Shown here: piece after piece, positions 8,473 to 16,466 of the stretch | How positions within the stretch are numbered: position 1 is the first letter of the stretch | How the letters are laid out: every line of letters begins with the position of its first letter | Assembly (NCBI GenBank): GCA_937928775.1 | Contig: CALFVI010000048.1 | Location: 1-48,601, forward strand | Reading direction: 5' to 3' | DNA from: an uncultured Elioraea sp. | Lineage (GTDB): Bacteria > Pseudomonadota > Alphaproteobacteria > Acetobacterales > Acetobacteraceae | Length of the DNA: 48,601 bases | Position numbers and translations under genes: made by a program | Notes under the pieces: model-generated | The model's input: the letters and a program-made list of their open reading frames with translations, nothing else | Databases searched by the model: none | Told to the model about the DNA's origin: nothing

Positions 8473-9318
8473 TCAGCAGGCGATCGTTTTCAGCCTTTGC
8501 GCGCCGAGCCCTTTGATCCAGACGTGCATCTCCTGCCCTGGTCGCAGGTAGATCGGGGCGGGCTTCTTCCCCATGCCCACGCCAGGCGGGGTGCCAGTGG
8601 AGATGATGTCGCCCGGCATCAGGGTGATGAAGTGTGAGACGTAGGAGACGAGGGTGCGCACGCCAAAGATCATCGTTCTGGTCGAGCCGTGCTGCATCAC
8701 CTGCCCATCGACCTCGAGGCCCATCTCAAGGTCCTGCGGGTCGGGGATCTCGTCCTTCGTCACCAGCCATGGCCCGACGGGGCCGAAGGTCTCGTGGCCC
8801 TTGCCCTTGTCCCACGTGCCGCCGCGTTCGAGCTGGAAGGAGCGTTCCGAGATGTCGTTGACGATGACGTATCCGGCGACGTGCTGCAGCGCCTCCGCCT
8901 CGCTCACGTATTTCGCGCGCGATCCGATCACCACGCCGAGCTCCACCTCCCAGTCGGTCTTCGTCGAGCCGCGGGGGATCTCGACCGGGTCGTAAGGGCC
9001 AGAGAGCGCAGTCAGTGCCTTGAGGAAGATGATCGGTTCCGTCGGCACAGGCGCACCACTTTCCGCCGCGTGATCGGCGTAGTTGAGACCGATACAGACG
9101 AAGTTGCGGGTTCCGGTGAACGGCACGCCGAGACGGGCACCAGGGTCGGCGAGCGGCAGGGTGGAGACATCGACCGTGGCGAGTCGGGCGAGACCGGCGG
9201 GCGACAGCTCCTCAGGCCCGATTTCCTCGACGATGCCGGCGAGATCGCGCACCCGCCCCTCGCCATCGAGGATGCCTGGCCTTTCCAGGCCGCGCGGTCC
9301 GAAACGAACGAGTTTCAT
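8473..9318 (-). CDS. Fumarylacetoacetate hydrolase-family protein (likely 2,4-diketo-3-deoxy-L-fuconate hydrolase type)
   Basis: Soluble enzyme of 281 residues. The first ~70 residues are the variable N-terminal part (MKLVRFGPRGLERPGILDG); the FAH catalytic domain begins at NFVCIGLNYADHAAESG, with metal-ligand acidic residues in TDWEVELGVVIG and the block VNDISERSFQ, and ends PGDIISTGTPPGVGMGKKP. The family is usually annotated as ureidoglycolate lyase or 2-keto-4-pentenoate hydratase. The start follows a CAGGAAAG ribosome binding site. The partner SDR gene lies 24 bp upstream and resembles 2-keto-3-deoxy-L-fuconate dehydrogenase; that pairing points to the diketo-deoxy-fuconate hydrolase of non-phosphorylating L-fucose or L-rhamnose breakdown. 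Family is sure, substrate is inferred. Confidence 0.88.
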   Translation of the reverse strand: MKLVRFGPRGLERPGILDGEGRVRDLAGIVEEIGPEELSPAGLARLATVDVSTLPLADPGARLGVPFTGTRNFVCIGLNYADHAAESGAPVPTEPIIFLKALTALSGPYDPVEIPRGSTKTDWEVELGVVIGSRAKYVSEAEALQHVAGYVIVNDISERSFQLERGGTWDKGKGHETFGPVGPWLVTKDEIPDPQDLEMGLEVDGQVMQHGSTRTMIFGVRTLVSYVSHFITLMPGDIISTGTPPGVGMGKKPAPIYLRPGQEMHVWIKGLGAQRLKTIAC

Positions 9319-9342
9319 GGCCGTTGCTTTCCTGCTGCATGC

Positions 9343-10092
9343 TCAGAGGGTCCACCCACCATCGATCACGATGGCTTGGCCGGTAAGGAAGGCGCTCTCG
9401 TCTGAGGCGAGATAGATGGCGAGGGCAGCAATCTCCTCCGGCCGTCCAAGGCGCCCCATCGCCTGTCGCGCGACGAAAGCTGCCCGCGCTGCGTCTACAC
9501 CGCCTGCCTCGGCTGCATTGGCAGCAATCCGGTCCGCAAGAGACGGCGTATCAATGGTTCCCGGGCAGATCGCGTTGGCGCGGATGCCACGCCGGACATA
9601 GTCGGTGGCGATGCTTTTGACGAAACCGAGCAAGGCGGCCTTGGTCGTTGCATACACAAATCGATTCGGCGCGCCCTTGATCGATGAAGCAGCGGAGGAG
9701 ATAACGATGATCGAGCCCTTTCCCTTCGCCAGCATCCCTGGCAGGAAGGCCTTGGTGACGCGGAAGGCACTGCGCACATTGAGGTCGAAAGCGAAAGCCC
9801 AATCGTCCTCGGTGCAGGTCTCGATGGTGTTCTGGTGCACGTAGCCCGCGCAGTTGACAAGCACGTCGATCGGACCGGTCTCTTCGCCGATGCGGGCGAT
9901 GGCAGACGCATCAAGAACATCAAGCCGCCGAGGCGTGACCCGGCCGCCCGCAATCTCGGCAAGGCTCTGCTCGTCGATGTCGGTGGCAACCACCTCAGCG
10001 CCCTCAGCTGCGAAAGCAAGCGCAACCGCGCGCCCAATCCCCTTCGCTGCCGCCGTAACGAACGCACGCTTGCCCGCGAGCCTGTCAGCCAT
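9343..10092 (-). CDS. SDR-family oxidoreductase (2-keto-3-deoxy-L-fuconate dehydrogenase-like)
   Basis: Classical short-chain dehydrogenase of 249 residues. The NAD-binding loop is VTAAAKGIGRA (residues ~12-22; the usual first Gly is Ala), Asp in ATDID suggests NAD rather than NADP, NCAG is at about residue 87, the catalytic Ser is in ISSAASS, the YATTK motif carries catalytic Tyr and Lys, and the end is DESAFLTGQAIVIDGGWTL. The ICPGTIDTPSL block and the double-Ala loop match the 2-keto-3-deoxy-L-fuconate/DHRS6-like subgroup. The ATG at 10092 follows a GGGGAGAG ribosome binding site. It is first of a two-gene unit with the FAH-family gene; oxidation of a keto-deoxy sugar acid followed by cleavage of the diketo product is the likely sequence. 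Upstream sugar dehydrogenases are not in the window. Confidence 0.88.
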   Translation of the reverse strand: MADRLAGKRAFVTAAAKGIGRAVALAFAAEGAEVVATDIDEQSLAEIAGGRVTPRRLDVLDASAIARIGEETGPIDVLVNCAGYVHQNTIETCTEDDWAFAFDLNVRSAFRVTKAFLPGMLAKGKGSIIVISSAASSIKGAPNRFVYATTKAALLGFVKSIATDYVRRGIRANAICPGTIDTPSLADRIAANAAEAGGVDAARAAFVARQAMGRLGRPEEIAALAIYLASDESAFLTGQAIVIDGGWTL

Positions 10093-10323
10093 CGATCTCT
10101 CCCCTCTTCTGCCTCTTCCGCCCTATCCTTCGAGCAGAAGCACCCGATCGCAAGAGGAGCGTTGCGGACGGACAGGTCCGCGCAGCCTGTCTCGAATCAG
10201 GCCGGTGTTGGTTCGGTCCGAGACGGCATCGCTGACGGCGACCATGACGAGACGTGACCAGGCCACGGATCAGGAGAAGGATGAACGCACTTTATCCCGA
10301 CCGCGGCTGAAGCAAACCTGCCA
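10093..10323. other. Stretch between the SDR gene and the phnE scar, no gene seen
   Basis: No recognisable coding sequence. It presumably holds the promoter of the minus-strand SDR/FAH pair. It may contain the eroded 3' end of the phnE remnant, but I cannot align it. Confidence 0.35.
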
Positions 10324-10735
10324 TCACAGGCTAAGGGCAACAAGCGCGAACCAACTGACGACCCCCAGGAAACGCTGCGCAGCAGAGGAGGCGCCGACAC
10401 AGCGGCTAACGGAGCCAGCGCACACGTTGATTTGGAAGCGCAACTGGGTATGGGAGGCGACATTGGGCAGCATCTCAAGCACAGCCTCGCAGCGCCTTGC
10501 ACGACGGCACGGTCCGCCTGAGGCGATAGTGCGATCTCCGGGGCGGAGATCGGCGGCGGCCACCAGTACGCCAGGGGGCTTGCCGCCAGGTGCCAGCGTC
10601 ACGGATGGCGATCATGAAGGTGCTGCCGATGGCGCCCATCCCGAAGGGCCAGACGAAAGTCCTCGCGAACACGATCTGCATCACCGAGCGGAAGACTTCG
10701 TCAGAGAGTCGCACGCCCGCCGTAAGCCATGGCAA
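10324..10735 (-). pseudogene. phnE: Remnant of phosphonate ABC transporter permease phnE
   Basis: Two minus-strand frames together recall the C-terminal half of PhnE. The first (10735 to about 10589) reads LSDEVFRSVMQIVFARTF, then FGMGAIGSTF and IAIRDAGT, matching the NEvvfAllFv...GlGPfaGvLAL..httG helix region. The second, in another frame (about 10527 to 10324), reads RTIASGGPCRRARR, then LEMLPNVASHTQLRFQINV and SVSRCVGA, matching the EAA loop and the LPqv...S.tLyRFEiNVR..tV.g.VGAGG block. The roughly 100 bp between the aligned blocks equals the spacing in E. coli PhnE, so one frameshift near 10590 joins them. Conserved GAGGIG is lost and stops lie upstream. It lies downstream of phnF on the same strand. 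Confidence 0.7.
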
Positions 10736-11112
10736 GGGAGGCGTGTTGACGATCGCTCACTGAAGCCGTGCCCATGCGTAGATCTCAGCAGGGATGGCGG
10801 TGATGGCGCGAATGGTCATCGCCCTTGTTATCGCTCTTGCATCCCTACCGTGGCGTTGACCCCAGAGCACTGGCGACGTGCGGCCTCTCCCTGCAACGCA
10901 TCGCGATAATCGGCTCACGTCCTTCATCGCCTGCCACCACTATGGCGAAAGCCTCGCCGCATAAGATCTGGTGAAAAATTTCGAAGTGCTTCGTGAGCAG
11001 GCGGAAGAGGACCTCACGCGTGCCAAACCGCGACGAAAGAGAGGGCGAGGCGGCGCGGAGCGAAGGCAAGTCCGCCCACCGACCGGTCGCGATCTTCGCT
11101 CCGAGAGACCCG
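10736..11112. other. Probable eroded DNA upstream of the phnE scar (377 bp)
   Basis: Position and orientation would fit the 5' part of phnE or other phn transporter genes, but I could not align any frame to PhnC, PhnD or PhnE with confidence. Minus-strand frames are broken by stops (for example just before 10735). There is no sign of an intact gene. Confidence 0.35.
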
Positions 11113-11895
11113 TCAAAACTCGACCGAAATCTGAACCCGGCTTGCCGGATAAACACCGACACCATACTCGATCGGTACGCCATCGACATCGACGTTCACC
11201 GCTTCCGTCACCAGCACCGCGTGATTTGGCAGATGGTCAAGCAATTCCGCCTCCTCTGCCGAGGGTAGACGAGCACTGATGCGACTGGAGCGGCGGAAAT
11301 ATTCTGTGACACCGCAAGCAGCGAGGGCACGAGTGATGGACCCGCAAGAGACAGAAACCGCGTCAGGCAGCCCAGGAAAGCGCCTGCGCGGAAAGTGATG
11401 CTGCGTGAAGCTGACGGGCCTGCCGTCAGCACACCCGAGACGATCCACTCTCCACAGCAGCACTCCTCGCCGAACCCCCAATGCCTTCGCCGCCGCGTGG
11501 TCGGCCGGCACCTCCGATACGCGCAGGATGCGCCCCGTTGGTTCACGGTTTTGCCGGGCGATGATCTCGGAAAACCGTGTCCGCGGGGTGAGCCTGTAGT
11601 CGATCACAGCAGCGGCGAAGGTGCCGCGGCCATGTTCGATGCGGATCAACCCTCGCCGCGCCAGCTCCTCCATGGCGCGGCGCACAGTATGGCGGTTGAC
11701 CCTGAAGCGGGCCGAGAGCTGCTGTTCCGTGGGCAATCTTTGGCCCGGCTTGAAGGCACCTGAAGCAAGTTCGCTGGCAAGAATGGCTTCGATCTGGCGC
11801 CAAAGCGCGACGCCTGCACCGCGCGCGATGGTGACGGCGGCGACATTCCCAGCTGAACGTTGCCGTGCTGCGGGATCGTTGCGTGCTGGTGTCAC
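11113..11895 (-). CDS. phnF: PhnF, GntR-family (HutC-type) regulator of phosphonate metabolism
   Basis: Transcriptional regulator of 260 residues. After a short N-terminal extension comes a winged helix-turn-helix: ALWRQIEAILASELASGAFK, PGQRLPTEQQLSARFRVNRH, TVRRAMEELARRGLIRI, EHGRGTFA (about residues 30-93). The rest is a UTRA effector domain ending GVPIEYGVGVYPASRVQISVEF. PhnF regulates C-P lyase genes and belongs with HutC/FarR in the GntR family. The start is GTG at 11895. The gene is divergent from phnG with 105 bp between start codons, and that gap contains a palindrome matching the PhnF/HutC operator pattern, so it probably controls both directions. Downstream on its strand is the phnE scar. 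Confidence 0.93.
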   Translation of the reverse strand: MTPARNDPAARQRSAGNVAAVTIARGAGVALWRQIEAILASELASGAFKPGQRLPTEQQLSARFRVNRHTVRRAMEELARRGLIRIEHGRGTFAAAVIDYRLTPRTRFSEIIARQNREPTGRILRVSEVPADHAAAKALGVRRGVLLWRVDRLGCADGRPVSFTQHHFPRRRFPGLPDAVSVSCGSITRALAACGVTEYFRRSSRISARLPSAEEAELLDHLPNHAVLVTEAVNVDVDGVPIEYGVGVYPASRVQISVEF

Positions 11896-11962
11896 GAGAG
11901 CGTCACATTTCTCTAGTTGCGCCTAAGTTCGGATAACACTATGCCAATTGTGCGAATGTGCA

Positions 11963-11976
11963 GAGGTCTATACCTC
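11963..11976. promoter_or_regulatory. Predicted PhnF operator
   Basis: The 14-base element GAGGTCTATACCTC has five-base arms around CTAT. Read on the minus strand its core is GGTATAGACC, identical to the core of the TGGTATAGACCA operator described for Mycobacterium PhnF and fitting the GTMTAKAC pattern of HutC-type GntR regulators. It lies 25 bp before the phnG ATG, and its TATACC could be part of a -10 element, so binding should block phnG transcription. Confidence 0.75.
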
Positions 11977-12000
11977 ATCGAGGGTTCCACGCTACACATC

Positions 12001-12474
12001 ATGAGTCCGGCTTGCCATCCCCGAACCACATCACCTAACGGCCTGGCTCAGCGCCGGCTCTGGCTTGGCGTGCTCGCCCGCACACCGCGCCACACCCTGG
12101 AGGCAGCGATCTCCGCCCTCGATCCGGCCCCGGCCTGGAGGCGGCTGCGCGGGCCCGAGACAGGCATGATCATGGTGCGAGGGCGACTGGGAGGAGACGG
12201 TGCCCCGTTCAATCTCGGCGAGATGACGGTCACCCGCTGTTCGGTTACCCTGCCGTGCGGCACCATCGGCCATGCCTACGTCGCGGGGCGCGACCTTCGG
12301 CGCGCGGAACTCGCCGCGCTTTGCGACGGTCTCTTACAGACTTCGCTGTTCGCGCTGCTGAAGGCGGCTCTCATCGAGCCTGAGCAGCGCCGCCAGGCGG
12401 CGCAGCGGGAGGAGCGGCTGCGACGCTCTGCGGCCACCCGCGTCGACTTCCAGACCTTGGTTCGCATGGGCTGA
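12001..12474 (+). CDS. phnG: PhnG, C-P lyase core subunit
   Basis: Protein of 157 residues, the usual PhnG length when begun at the ATG at 12001. The frame is open to 11917, but that would include the operator. Family features are RRLWLGVLARTP near the N-terminus, GPETGMIMVRGRLGGDGAPFNLGEMTVTR (about residues 52-80), and CGTIGHAYVAGRDLRRAELAALCDGLLQ. In the carbon-phosphorus lyase complex PhnG pairs with PhnI and together they carry out the nucleosidase/transfer step that attaches the phosphonate to ribose of ATP. It is the first gene of phnGHIJKLM; phnH starts 3 bp after its stop. Confidence 0.93.
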   Translation: MSPACHPRTTSPNGLAQRRLWLGVLARTPRHTLEAAISALDPAPAWRRLRGPETGMIMVRGRLGGDGAPFNLGEMTVTRCSVTLPCGTIGHAYVAGRDLRRAELAALCDGLLQTSLFALLKAALIEPEQRRQAAQREERLRRSAATRVDFQTLVRMG

Positions 12475-12477
12475 GCA

Positions 12478-13053
12478 GTGTTGACGTGCGGCTTTGCTGA
12501 TCCGGTCCACGACGCACAGGCAGCGTTTCGTGCCCTGCTCGAAGCGACAGCGCGGCCCGGCACGATCGTCTCCCTGCCGCAATCTGGTGCGCCGCAGCCT
12601 CTGCCTGAGGCTGCCGCCGCAATCGCGCTTACACTTTGCGATCGTGATACGGCGGTTTGGCTTGATGCCTGCCTTGCAACGCCAAGCGTCTGCCAATGGC
12701 TGCGGTTTCATACCGCAAGCCCGCTCGTTGCCGATCCCGCCGACGCCTGCTTCGCCTTCGCCCGTGCCGACACCGCCCCCTTCGGGTCGCTCAGCACAGG
12801 CACCGACGAAGCACCCGAACGGTCGGCCATCCTTGTCCTTCTCGTCAAGGGATTTGTCCCGGGCCGTGTCCTTCGCCTCTCCGGCCCTGGCATCGAGACC
12901 GAAAAGGTTCTGTCGGTAGACGGTTTGCCAAGTGCTTTCCTCGCCTGGCGCGCGGGCAACCTCGCGCTCTACCCGCGCGGTGTCGACGTCCTCCTTATCA
13001 GCGGAAACAAAGCAGCCGCTCTCCCGCGGACAACTGTGGTGCAGGAGGTCTGA
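12478..13053 (+). CDS. phnH: PhnH, C-P lyase core subunit
   Basis: Protein of 191 residues starting at GTG 12478. It begins GFADPVHDAQAAFRALLEATARPGTI, the usual PhnH N-terminus, and continues with LPEAAAAIALTLCDRDTAVWL, then ending LYPRGVDVLLISGNKAAALPRTT. PhnH forms the structural centre of the PhnGHIJ complex with no known catalysis of its own. The start lies 3 bp after the phnG stop and the gene is followed after 5 bp by phnI. Confidence 0.92.
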   Translation: MLTCGFADPVHDAQAAFRALLEATARPGTIVSLPQSGAPQPLPEAAAAIALTLCDRDTAVWLDACLATPSVCQWLRFHTASPLVADPADACFAFARADTAPFGSLSTGTDEAPERSAILVLLVKGFVPGRVLRLSGPGIETEKVLSVDGLPSAFLAWRAGNLALYPRGVDVLLISGNKAAALPRTTVVQEV

Positions 13054-13058
13054 AGCGA

Positions 13059-14153
13059 ATGTATGTCGCGGTGAAGGGCGGTGAGGCGGCGATTGAAGCC
13101 AGCCGTGCCTTGCTTGCGGACGCGCGGCGTGGCGACCGGACACTGCCGCAAATCGAGGTAGCTCAAATCGAGCAGCAGCTCGGCCTCGCGGTGGACCGCG
13201 TGATGGGCGAAGCGAGCCTCTATGATCGCGAACTTGCCGCACTTGCCATCAAGCAGGCGCAAGGCGATCTGCAGGAGGCGGCTTTTCTCCTGCGCGCCTT
13301 CCGTACCACCCTGCCACGCTTCGGTGTCAGTCTTCCGATCGAGACGGCGCGCATGACGATCGCCCGGCGGATCAGCGCCACGTACAAGGACCTGCCCGGC
13401 GGCCAGGTGCTCGGCCCTACCTTCGACTACACCCATCGGCTGCTCGACTTTGGTCTTCTGTGTAACGAGGAGCCTCCGCCGACACCTGTTGGCGACGGTC
13501 CGGTTGATGCCGAGATGCCGCGTGCCACCGCAGCGTTGGAGGCGGAGGGGTTGCTCGCCCGCGAAGACGATGACGGCCGCCCGCCACCAGATCTCACCCG
13601 CGAGCCACTGATGTTCCCTGCTCCGCGCGCGCTCAGGCTGCAGGCACTCGCTCGCGGCGACGAGGGCTTCCTGCTCGCGATGGGTTACTCCACGCAGCGC
13701 GGCTACGGCGGCACGCACCCGTTCGCGGCAGAAATCCGTTTCGGCACGGTGGCGGTCGAGATCGTGCCGGAGGAGCTCGGCTTTGCGATCGAGGTCGGCG
13801 ACGTCGCGGTGACGGAATGCCAGATGGTGAACCAGTTCAAGGGCTCGAAGACAAAGCCGCCCCAGTTCACCCGCGGCTACGGGCTCGTCTTCGGCCACGC
13901 CGAACGCCGTGCGATGGGGATGGCACTGGTCGATCGCGCTCTGCAGGCGCGCGAACTCGGCGAGGACATTGTGGCTCCCGCCCAGGACGAGGAGTTCGTT
14001 CTCTCCCACGTCGACAACGTGGAGGCATCCGGCTTCGTTCAGCATCTGAAGCTGCCGCACTATGTCGATTTCCAGTCCGAACTTGAACTGATCCGGGCAT
14101 TGCGCGCCGAAGCGGCAGGGCGCGCCGAAACGTCTTGCAAGGCAGCGGAATGA
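13059..14153 (+). CDS. phnI: PhnI, C-P lyase nucleosidase subunit
   Basis: Protein of 364 residues, family-typical length, starting MYVAVKGGEAAIEAS at 13059 behind a GGAGG ribosome binding site that overlaps the end of phnH. Conserved stretches include GEASLYDRELAALAIKQAQG, LLRAFRTTLPRFG, and the C-terminal block FQSELELIRALRAEA. In E. coli PhnI (with PhnG, PhnH and PhnL) displaces adenine from MgATP with the phosphonate. The stop overlaps the phnJ start by four bases. A large open frame exists antisense to it (12969-14159) but is a codon-bias shadow. Confidence 0.95.
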   Translation: MYVAVKGGEAAIEASRALLADARRGDRTLPQIEVAQIEQQLGLAVDRVMGEASLYDRELAALAIKQAQGDLQEAAFLLRAFRTTLPRFGVSLPIETARMTIARRISATYKDLPGGQVLGPTFDYTHRLLDFGLLCNEEPPPTPVGDGPVDAEMPRATAALEAEGLLAREDDDGRPPPDLTREPLMFPAPRALRLQALARGDEGFLLAMGYSTQRGYGGTHPFAAEIRFGTVAVEIVPEELGFAIEVGDVAVTECQMVNQFKGSKTKPPQFTRGYGLVFGHAERRAMGMALVDRALQARELGEDIVAPAQDEEFVLSHVDNVEASGFVQHLKLPHYVDFQSELELIRALRAEAAGRAETSCKAAE

Positions 14154-14995
14154 ACGCAATCAGCTACAATTTTGCCTATCTCGACGAGCAGACGAAACGC
14201 GAGATCCGGCGTGCCCTTCTCAAGGCGCTCGCCATCCCAGGCCATCAGGTGCCCTTCGCCTCACGCGAGATGCCGCTCGCCCGCGGCTGGGGCACTGGCG
14301 GCATGCAGGTGACGGCTGCCGTGATCGGGCGGGATGACGTGTTGAAGGTGATCGACCAAGGGGCGGATGACACCACCAACGCCGTCTCCATCCGCCAATT
14401 CTTCGGCCGCGTCGCGGGCGTGCGAACCACCACCCGCACCGAGGAAGCAACCCTCATCCAGACGCGTCACCGTATTCCCGAAACCCCCCTCAGGCCCGGC
14501 CAAATCATGGTCTATCAGGTGCCGCAACCGGAGCCCCTGTGGCGGCTCGAGCCCTCGCGCGCGGAGACGCGGCGTCTGCACGCGCTCGCCGAGTATGGCA
14601 TCATGCACGTCAAGCTCTACGAGGACATCGCACGGCACGGGCGCATCACGCTCGCGTACGACTATCCCGTGTTGGTGCACGGTCGCTACGTGATGTCGCC
14701 CTCCCCGATTCCCGCTTTTGACAACCCGAAGCTGCACCGCTCGCCTGCAATCCACCTCTTCGGGGCAGGTCGCGAAAAGCGGATCTACGCCGTGCCGCCG
14801 TACACGGATGTCGTTTCCCTCGCTTTCGAGGACCATCCGTTCCGCCCGTGGAAGGCAGAAGCCGCCTGCGCGCTGTGTGGCTCAACTGACACTTATCTCG
14901 ACGAGATTGTGATCGACGATCGCGGTACACGTCGCTACGTCTGCAGCGATACGGATTGGTGCGAACGCCGGCGTGCGCAAGGCAGGCCGGTATGA
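14150..14995 (+). CDS. phnJ: PhnJ, radical SAM carbon-phosphorus lyase
   Basis: Catalytic subunit that cleaves the C-P bond of alpha-D-ribose-1-methylphosphonate-5-phosphate, releasing methane (or another hydrocarbon) and the 5-phosphoribosyl 1,2-cyclic phosphate. At 281 residues it is full length. Four cysteines C240, C243, C265 and C271 form CX2CX21CX5C, exactly the E. coli spacing (C241/244/266/272), and Gly31 in AIPGHQVPF matches the proposed glycyl radical site Gly32. Other conserved blocks are IDQGADDTTNAVSIR, LIQTRHRIPETPL and LFGAGREKRIYAVPP. The ATG at 14150 overlaps the phnI stop and the TGA overlaps the ATG of phnK, so stoichiometric translation is likely. Everything needed for activity is visible. 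Confidence 0.97.
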   Translation: MNAISYNFAYLDEQTKREIRRALLKALAIPGHQVPFASREMPLARGWGTGGMQVTAAVIGRDDVLKVIDQGADDTTNAVSIRQFFGRVAGVRTTTRTEEATLIQTRHRIPETPLRPGQIMVYQVPQPEPLWRLEPSRAETRRLHALAEYGIMHVKLYEDIARHGRITLAYDYPVLVHGRYVMSPSPIPAFDNPKLHRSPAIHLFGAGREKRIYAVPPYTDVVSLAFEDHPFRPWKAEAACALCGSTDTYLDEIVIDDRGTRRYVCSDTDWCERRRAQGRPV

Positions 14996-15768
14996 CGGAG
15001 ACACCCCTTCTCCGCGTACGCAACCTCAGCGTGCGCTTCGGTGCCCTCGCCGCCGTCGACGGCGTTTCCTTCGACCTCTGGTCCGGCGAGGTGGTTGCTC
15101 TCGTTGGCGAAAGCGGATCGGGCAAGACCACGCTGTTGCGATCCATCCACGGCTTCATCCCGCCCACCGCCGGCTCCATCCTGTACCGCTCTGACCGGTT
15201 CGGCGAAGTCGAGCTCACGCACCTCGATGAACCGCGCCGCCGCCTACTCGCGCGCACTGAGTGGGGCTTCGTACACCAGAACCCGCGCGATGGGCTCCGC
15301 CTTTCCCACTCCGCCGGCGCCAATGTTGGGGAGCGCCTGATGGGGGCAGGCGCGCGCCACTGGGGCACGATTCGTGCCCAGGCGCTCGCCTGGCTCGACC
15401 GTGTCGAGATCGACCCGGGCCGCATCGACGACCTGCCACGCACCTTCTCGGGGGGCATGCAACAGAGGCTGCAGATCGCCCGCGTCCTCGTCACCAAGCC
15501 GAGGCTCGTGCTAATGGACGAACCGACAGGCGGGCTTGACGTCTCGGTTCAGGCACGGCTGCTCGACCTTCTGCGGCGCCTTGTCGCCGAGCTCGGACTG
15601 TCTGTCATCCTGGTCACCCACGACCTCGGTGTCGCGCGCCTGCTGGCGCAGCGCATTCTGGTCATGCAACGCGGCCGCGTGGTCGAAGCGGGGCTGACTG
15701 ACCAAGTCCTAGACGACCCCCAACATCCGTACAGCCAGCTCCTTGTCTCCTCCGTGCTTGTCGCATGA
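14992..15768 (+). CDS. phnK: PhnK, ABC-type ATPase of the C-P lyase complex
   Basis: ATP-binding cassette protein of 258 residues. Walker A is GESGSGKTT, signature FSGGMQQRLQIAR, Walker B RLVLMDEPTGGLDVS, switch His in LVTHDLGVARLLA. PhnK docks on PhnJ of the C-P lyase core complex and is not a transporter ATPase; its ATP hydrolysis is thought to drive cycling of the core. The ATG at 14992 overlaps the phnJ stop (ATGA), and the stop overlaps the phnL start in the same way. Confidence 0.95.
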   Translation: MTETPLLRVRNLSVRFGALAAVDGVSFDLWSGEVVALVGESGSGKTTLLRSIHGFIPPTAGSILYRSDRFGEVELTHLDEPRRRLLARTEWGFVHQNPRDGLRLSHSAGANVGERLMGAGARHWGTIRAQALAWLDRVEIDPGRIDDLPRTFSGGMQQRLQIARVLVTKPRLVLMDEPTGGLDVSVQARLLDLLRRLVAELGLSVILVTHDLGVARLLAQRILVMQRGRVVEAGLTDQVLDDPQHPYSQLLVSSVLVA

Positions 15769-16466
15769 GCGAGCCCGCCCTCATCGTCGAAGGTCTGGCC
15801 AAGACGTTCACCCTCCACCTGCAAGGCGGCGTCCAGTTGGCAGTGCTGCGCGACCTCTCGCTCGCCGTGTTCCCCGGCGAGTGCCTCGCCCTGGTCGGTC
15901 CCTCCGGGGCTGGCAAAAGCACGCTCTTGCGCGCGCTCTATGGCACCTACGTTGCGCAAGCGGGGCACATCCATGTCCGCCACTGTGGCAAAATGCTTGA
16001 CCTGGCTTCCGCCGACTCGCGCCAGATCTTAGCCGTCCGGCGCGACACGATCGGCTACGTGTCGCAGTTCCTGCGCGTCATTCCCCGCGTGCCAGCGCGC
16101 GAGATCGTGGCGGAACCTCTCATTCACAGGGGTGAGAGCACGCACGCCGCTTTGCGCGCGGCAGATGCGATGCTTGCGCGCTTGAACCTGCCGGAACGGC
16201 TGTGGCATCTCCCCCCGGCGACCTTCTCGGGCGGCGAACAGCAGCGAGTGAACCTCGCCCGAGGGTTCATTGTGCACTACCCTATCTTGCTGATTGACGA
16301 ACCGACCGCAAGCCTCGACCCCGTGAACGCTGACATCGTCCTGTCACTCATCGCGGAGGCGCGGAAAAGAAACGCCGCCATTGTCGGCATTTTCCACGAC
16401 CCGGCGGTGCGTCTGCGCGTCGCCACGCGAGAATTTGCCCTCGCTCCGTTGGCGGAGGCAGCGTGA
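15765..16466 (+). CDS. phnL: PhnL, ABC-type ATPase of the C-P lyase system
   Basis: ATP-binding cassette protein of 233 residues. It has Walker A GPSGAGKST, a Q-loop in YVSQFLRVIPRV, signature FSGGEQQRVNLARGF and Walker B ILLIDEPTASLD. The long insertion between Walker A and the Q-loop (YGTYVAQAGHIHVRHCGKMLD) is typical of PhnL. The switch-region His is within IFHDPAVR. PhnL is needed with PhnGHI for the first step and binds PhnK in the complex. It overlaps phnK and phnM by four bases each. Confidence 0.95.
   Translation: MSEPALIVEGLAKTFTLHLQGGVQLAVLRDLSLAVFPGECLALVGPSGAGKSTLLRALYGTYVAQAGHIHVRHCGKMLDLASADSRQILAVRRDTIGYVSQFLRVIPRVPAREIVAEPLIHRGESTHAALRAADAMLARLNLPERLWHLPPATFSGGEQQRVNLARGFIVHYPILLIDEPTASLDPVNADIVLSLIAEARKRNAAIVGIFHDPAVRLRVATREFALAPLAEAA

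Noticed and set aside
10736-11112. Possible phnD or phnC remnant between the phnE scar and phnF
   Set aside because: None of the three minus-strand frames shows a PhnC Walker motif or recognisable PhnD block, so I leave it as unassigned.
12969-14159. Minus-strand open frame of 396 codons opposite phnI
   Set aside because: Antisense shadow; the plus strand is an unmistakable PhnI with a good ribosome binding site.
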